Source of the DNA: an uncultured Geobacteraceae bacterium
Lineage (GTDB): Bacteria; Desulfobacterota; Desulfuromonadia; Geobacterales; Pseudopelobacteraceae
Assembly (NCBI GenBank): GCA_903875605.1
Contig: CAIQWT010000017.1
Location: forward strand, 49,715-113,714
Direction of reading: 5' to 3'
DNA length: 64,000 nt
Part shown: positions 63,706 to 64,000 of the stretch, piece after piece
Layout of the letters: each line of letters opens with the position of its first letter
Position numbering within the stretch: the stretch's first letter is position 1
The notes under the pieces: model-generated
What the model saw: only the letters and a program-made list of their open reading frames with translations
Told to the model about the DNA's origin: nothing
Database searches by the model: none
Made by a program: the position numbers and the translations under genes

Positions 63706-63929
63706 TTAATCGGTGGACGCCTTTTTTAGTACGAAGCGCAATCAAATCATCCTGATTGAACAGAGCCGGGCGCGGCCTGTCCGGATTTGTCATGGTTATC
63801 AAGCCTGCCTGAAGCGCAGGCTGCAGATATTCACAGCACCTCTCATTATACACACGAGACTGGAACAAGCGCAGGTAATTTCGGCCTGCCAGCCATTTTC
63901 CTCCGCATGTTGCGACCTGTAACAGCTTC
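63706..63929 (-). pseudogene. Possible C-terminal remnant of an ATP-binding/winged-helix regulator
   Basis: The minus-strand frame 63929-63706 has no clear start. It contains YLQPALQAGLITMTNPDRP, similar to the PALxAGLIEMTIPDKP segment near the C-terminus of AlbA/RecG-like ATP-binding proteins and Fic-linked winged helices, and ends HRLTPG. No upstream continuation was identified in the same frame. Recognition is weak. The remaining bases to 64000 show nothing else. Confidence 0.3.
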
Positions 63930-64000
63930 TACTTTGTCTAAAAAAACCTCGTCACCAGCCGGCCGACCGGTGCGGGTTGCAGCAGCGACCAAACGCTCTG

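Noticed and set aside
63713..63922. A 69-residue plus-strand ORF.
   Set aside because: No ribosome site or recognisable content; the opposite strand carries a recognisable remnant.

Overview
The window is a bacterial chromosome segment, most likely from a Geobacter-like member of the Desulfuromonadia (formerly Deltaproteobacteria). I infer this from the many PAS-rich hybrid histidine kinases, the REC/GGDEF/Crp arrangement and the complete exosortase A (XrtA) exopolysaccharide locus. No marker gene such as rRNA is present, so the placement is an inference from gene content. No tRNA, rRNA, CRISPR array or intact insertion sequence was seen.

Layout. (1) 1-4.7 kb, minus strand: exosortase xrtA, epsI, a TviB/WbpO-type UDP-sugar dehydrogenase, a WbpP-type epimerase and the start of the sensor kinase PrsK. 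(2) 5.0-12.9 kb, plus strand: two tandem sigma54 response regulators, glmS and a multi-receiver hybrid kinase. (3) 12.9-22.4 kb, minus strand: a TonB receptor - YfiR - CHASE8 kinase - hybrid kinase - GGDEF/EAL operon. (4) 22.5-27.2 kb, minus strand: small signalling genes, a decayed REC/HD-GYP gene beside its kinase, and an apparent operon of a minimal 62-residue PEP-CTERM-like protein, a diguanylate cyclase response regulator and a Crp-family regulator. (5) 27.7-46.8 kb, plus strand: the main EPS operon. It holds the PrsT lipoprotein, initiating sugar transferase, export protein, chain-length protein, tyrosine kinase, ATPase, outer-membrane protein and deacetylase, then a Wzm/Wzt ABC exporter, and then a module of two acyltransferase-like proteins, ACP, acyl-CoA-dehydrogenase-like enzyme, amino-acid-type AMP ligase and a cupin-like protein, ending with a CsgD/VpsT-like regulator. 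(6) 47-62 kb: a secreted C45-type autoproteolytic hydrolase with Ig-like domains, a hybrid kinase, a lipid-linked sugar module (GT2, EmrE-like flippase, YfhO) and a 1915-residue PIG-L deacetylase with long adhesin-like repeats. (7) 62-64 kb: a PNPOx-family gene among decayed remnants (HipA, winged helix and others).

How it fits together. GlmS, the TviB/WbpO-like dehydrogenase and the WbpP-like epimerase could supply an acidic amino sugar (UDP-GalNAcA type). The EPS operon would polymerise and export the polymer. The ligase/ACP/dehydrogenase module could make an amino-acid-derived acyl group to decorate it. Exosortase would process PEP-CTERM proteins to the surface. Control looks two-layered. 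The first layer is sigma54: I find seven -24/-12-like boxes of the form TGGCA[C/T]-N6-TG (one with A in place of the first T) in intergenic regions, most at a sensible distance before a locus gene. The second is c-di-GMP: GGDEF, EAL and decayed HD-GYP proteins, a YfiR/CHASE8 pair, and a CsgD/VpsT-like regulator with a WVSR motif.

The points most worth following are the predicted sigma54 regulon, the minimal PEP-CTERM peptide operon, the aminoacyl-ACP module inside an exosortase locus, and the Yfi-like sensor joined to a phosphorelay instead of directly to a GGDEF domain.
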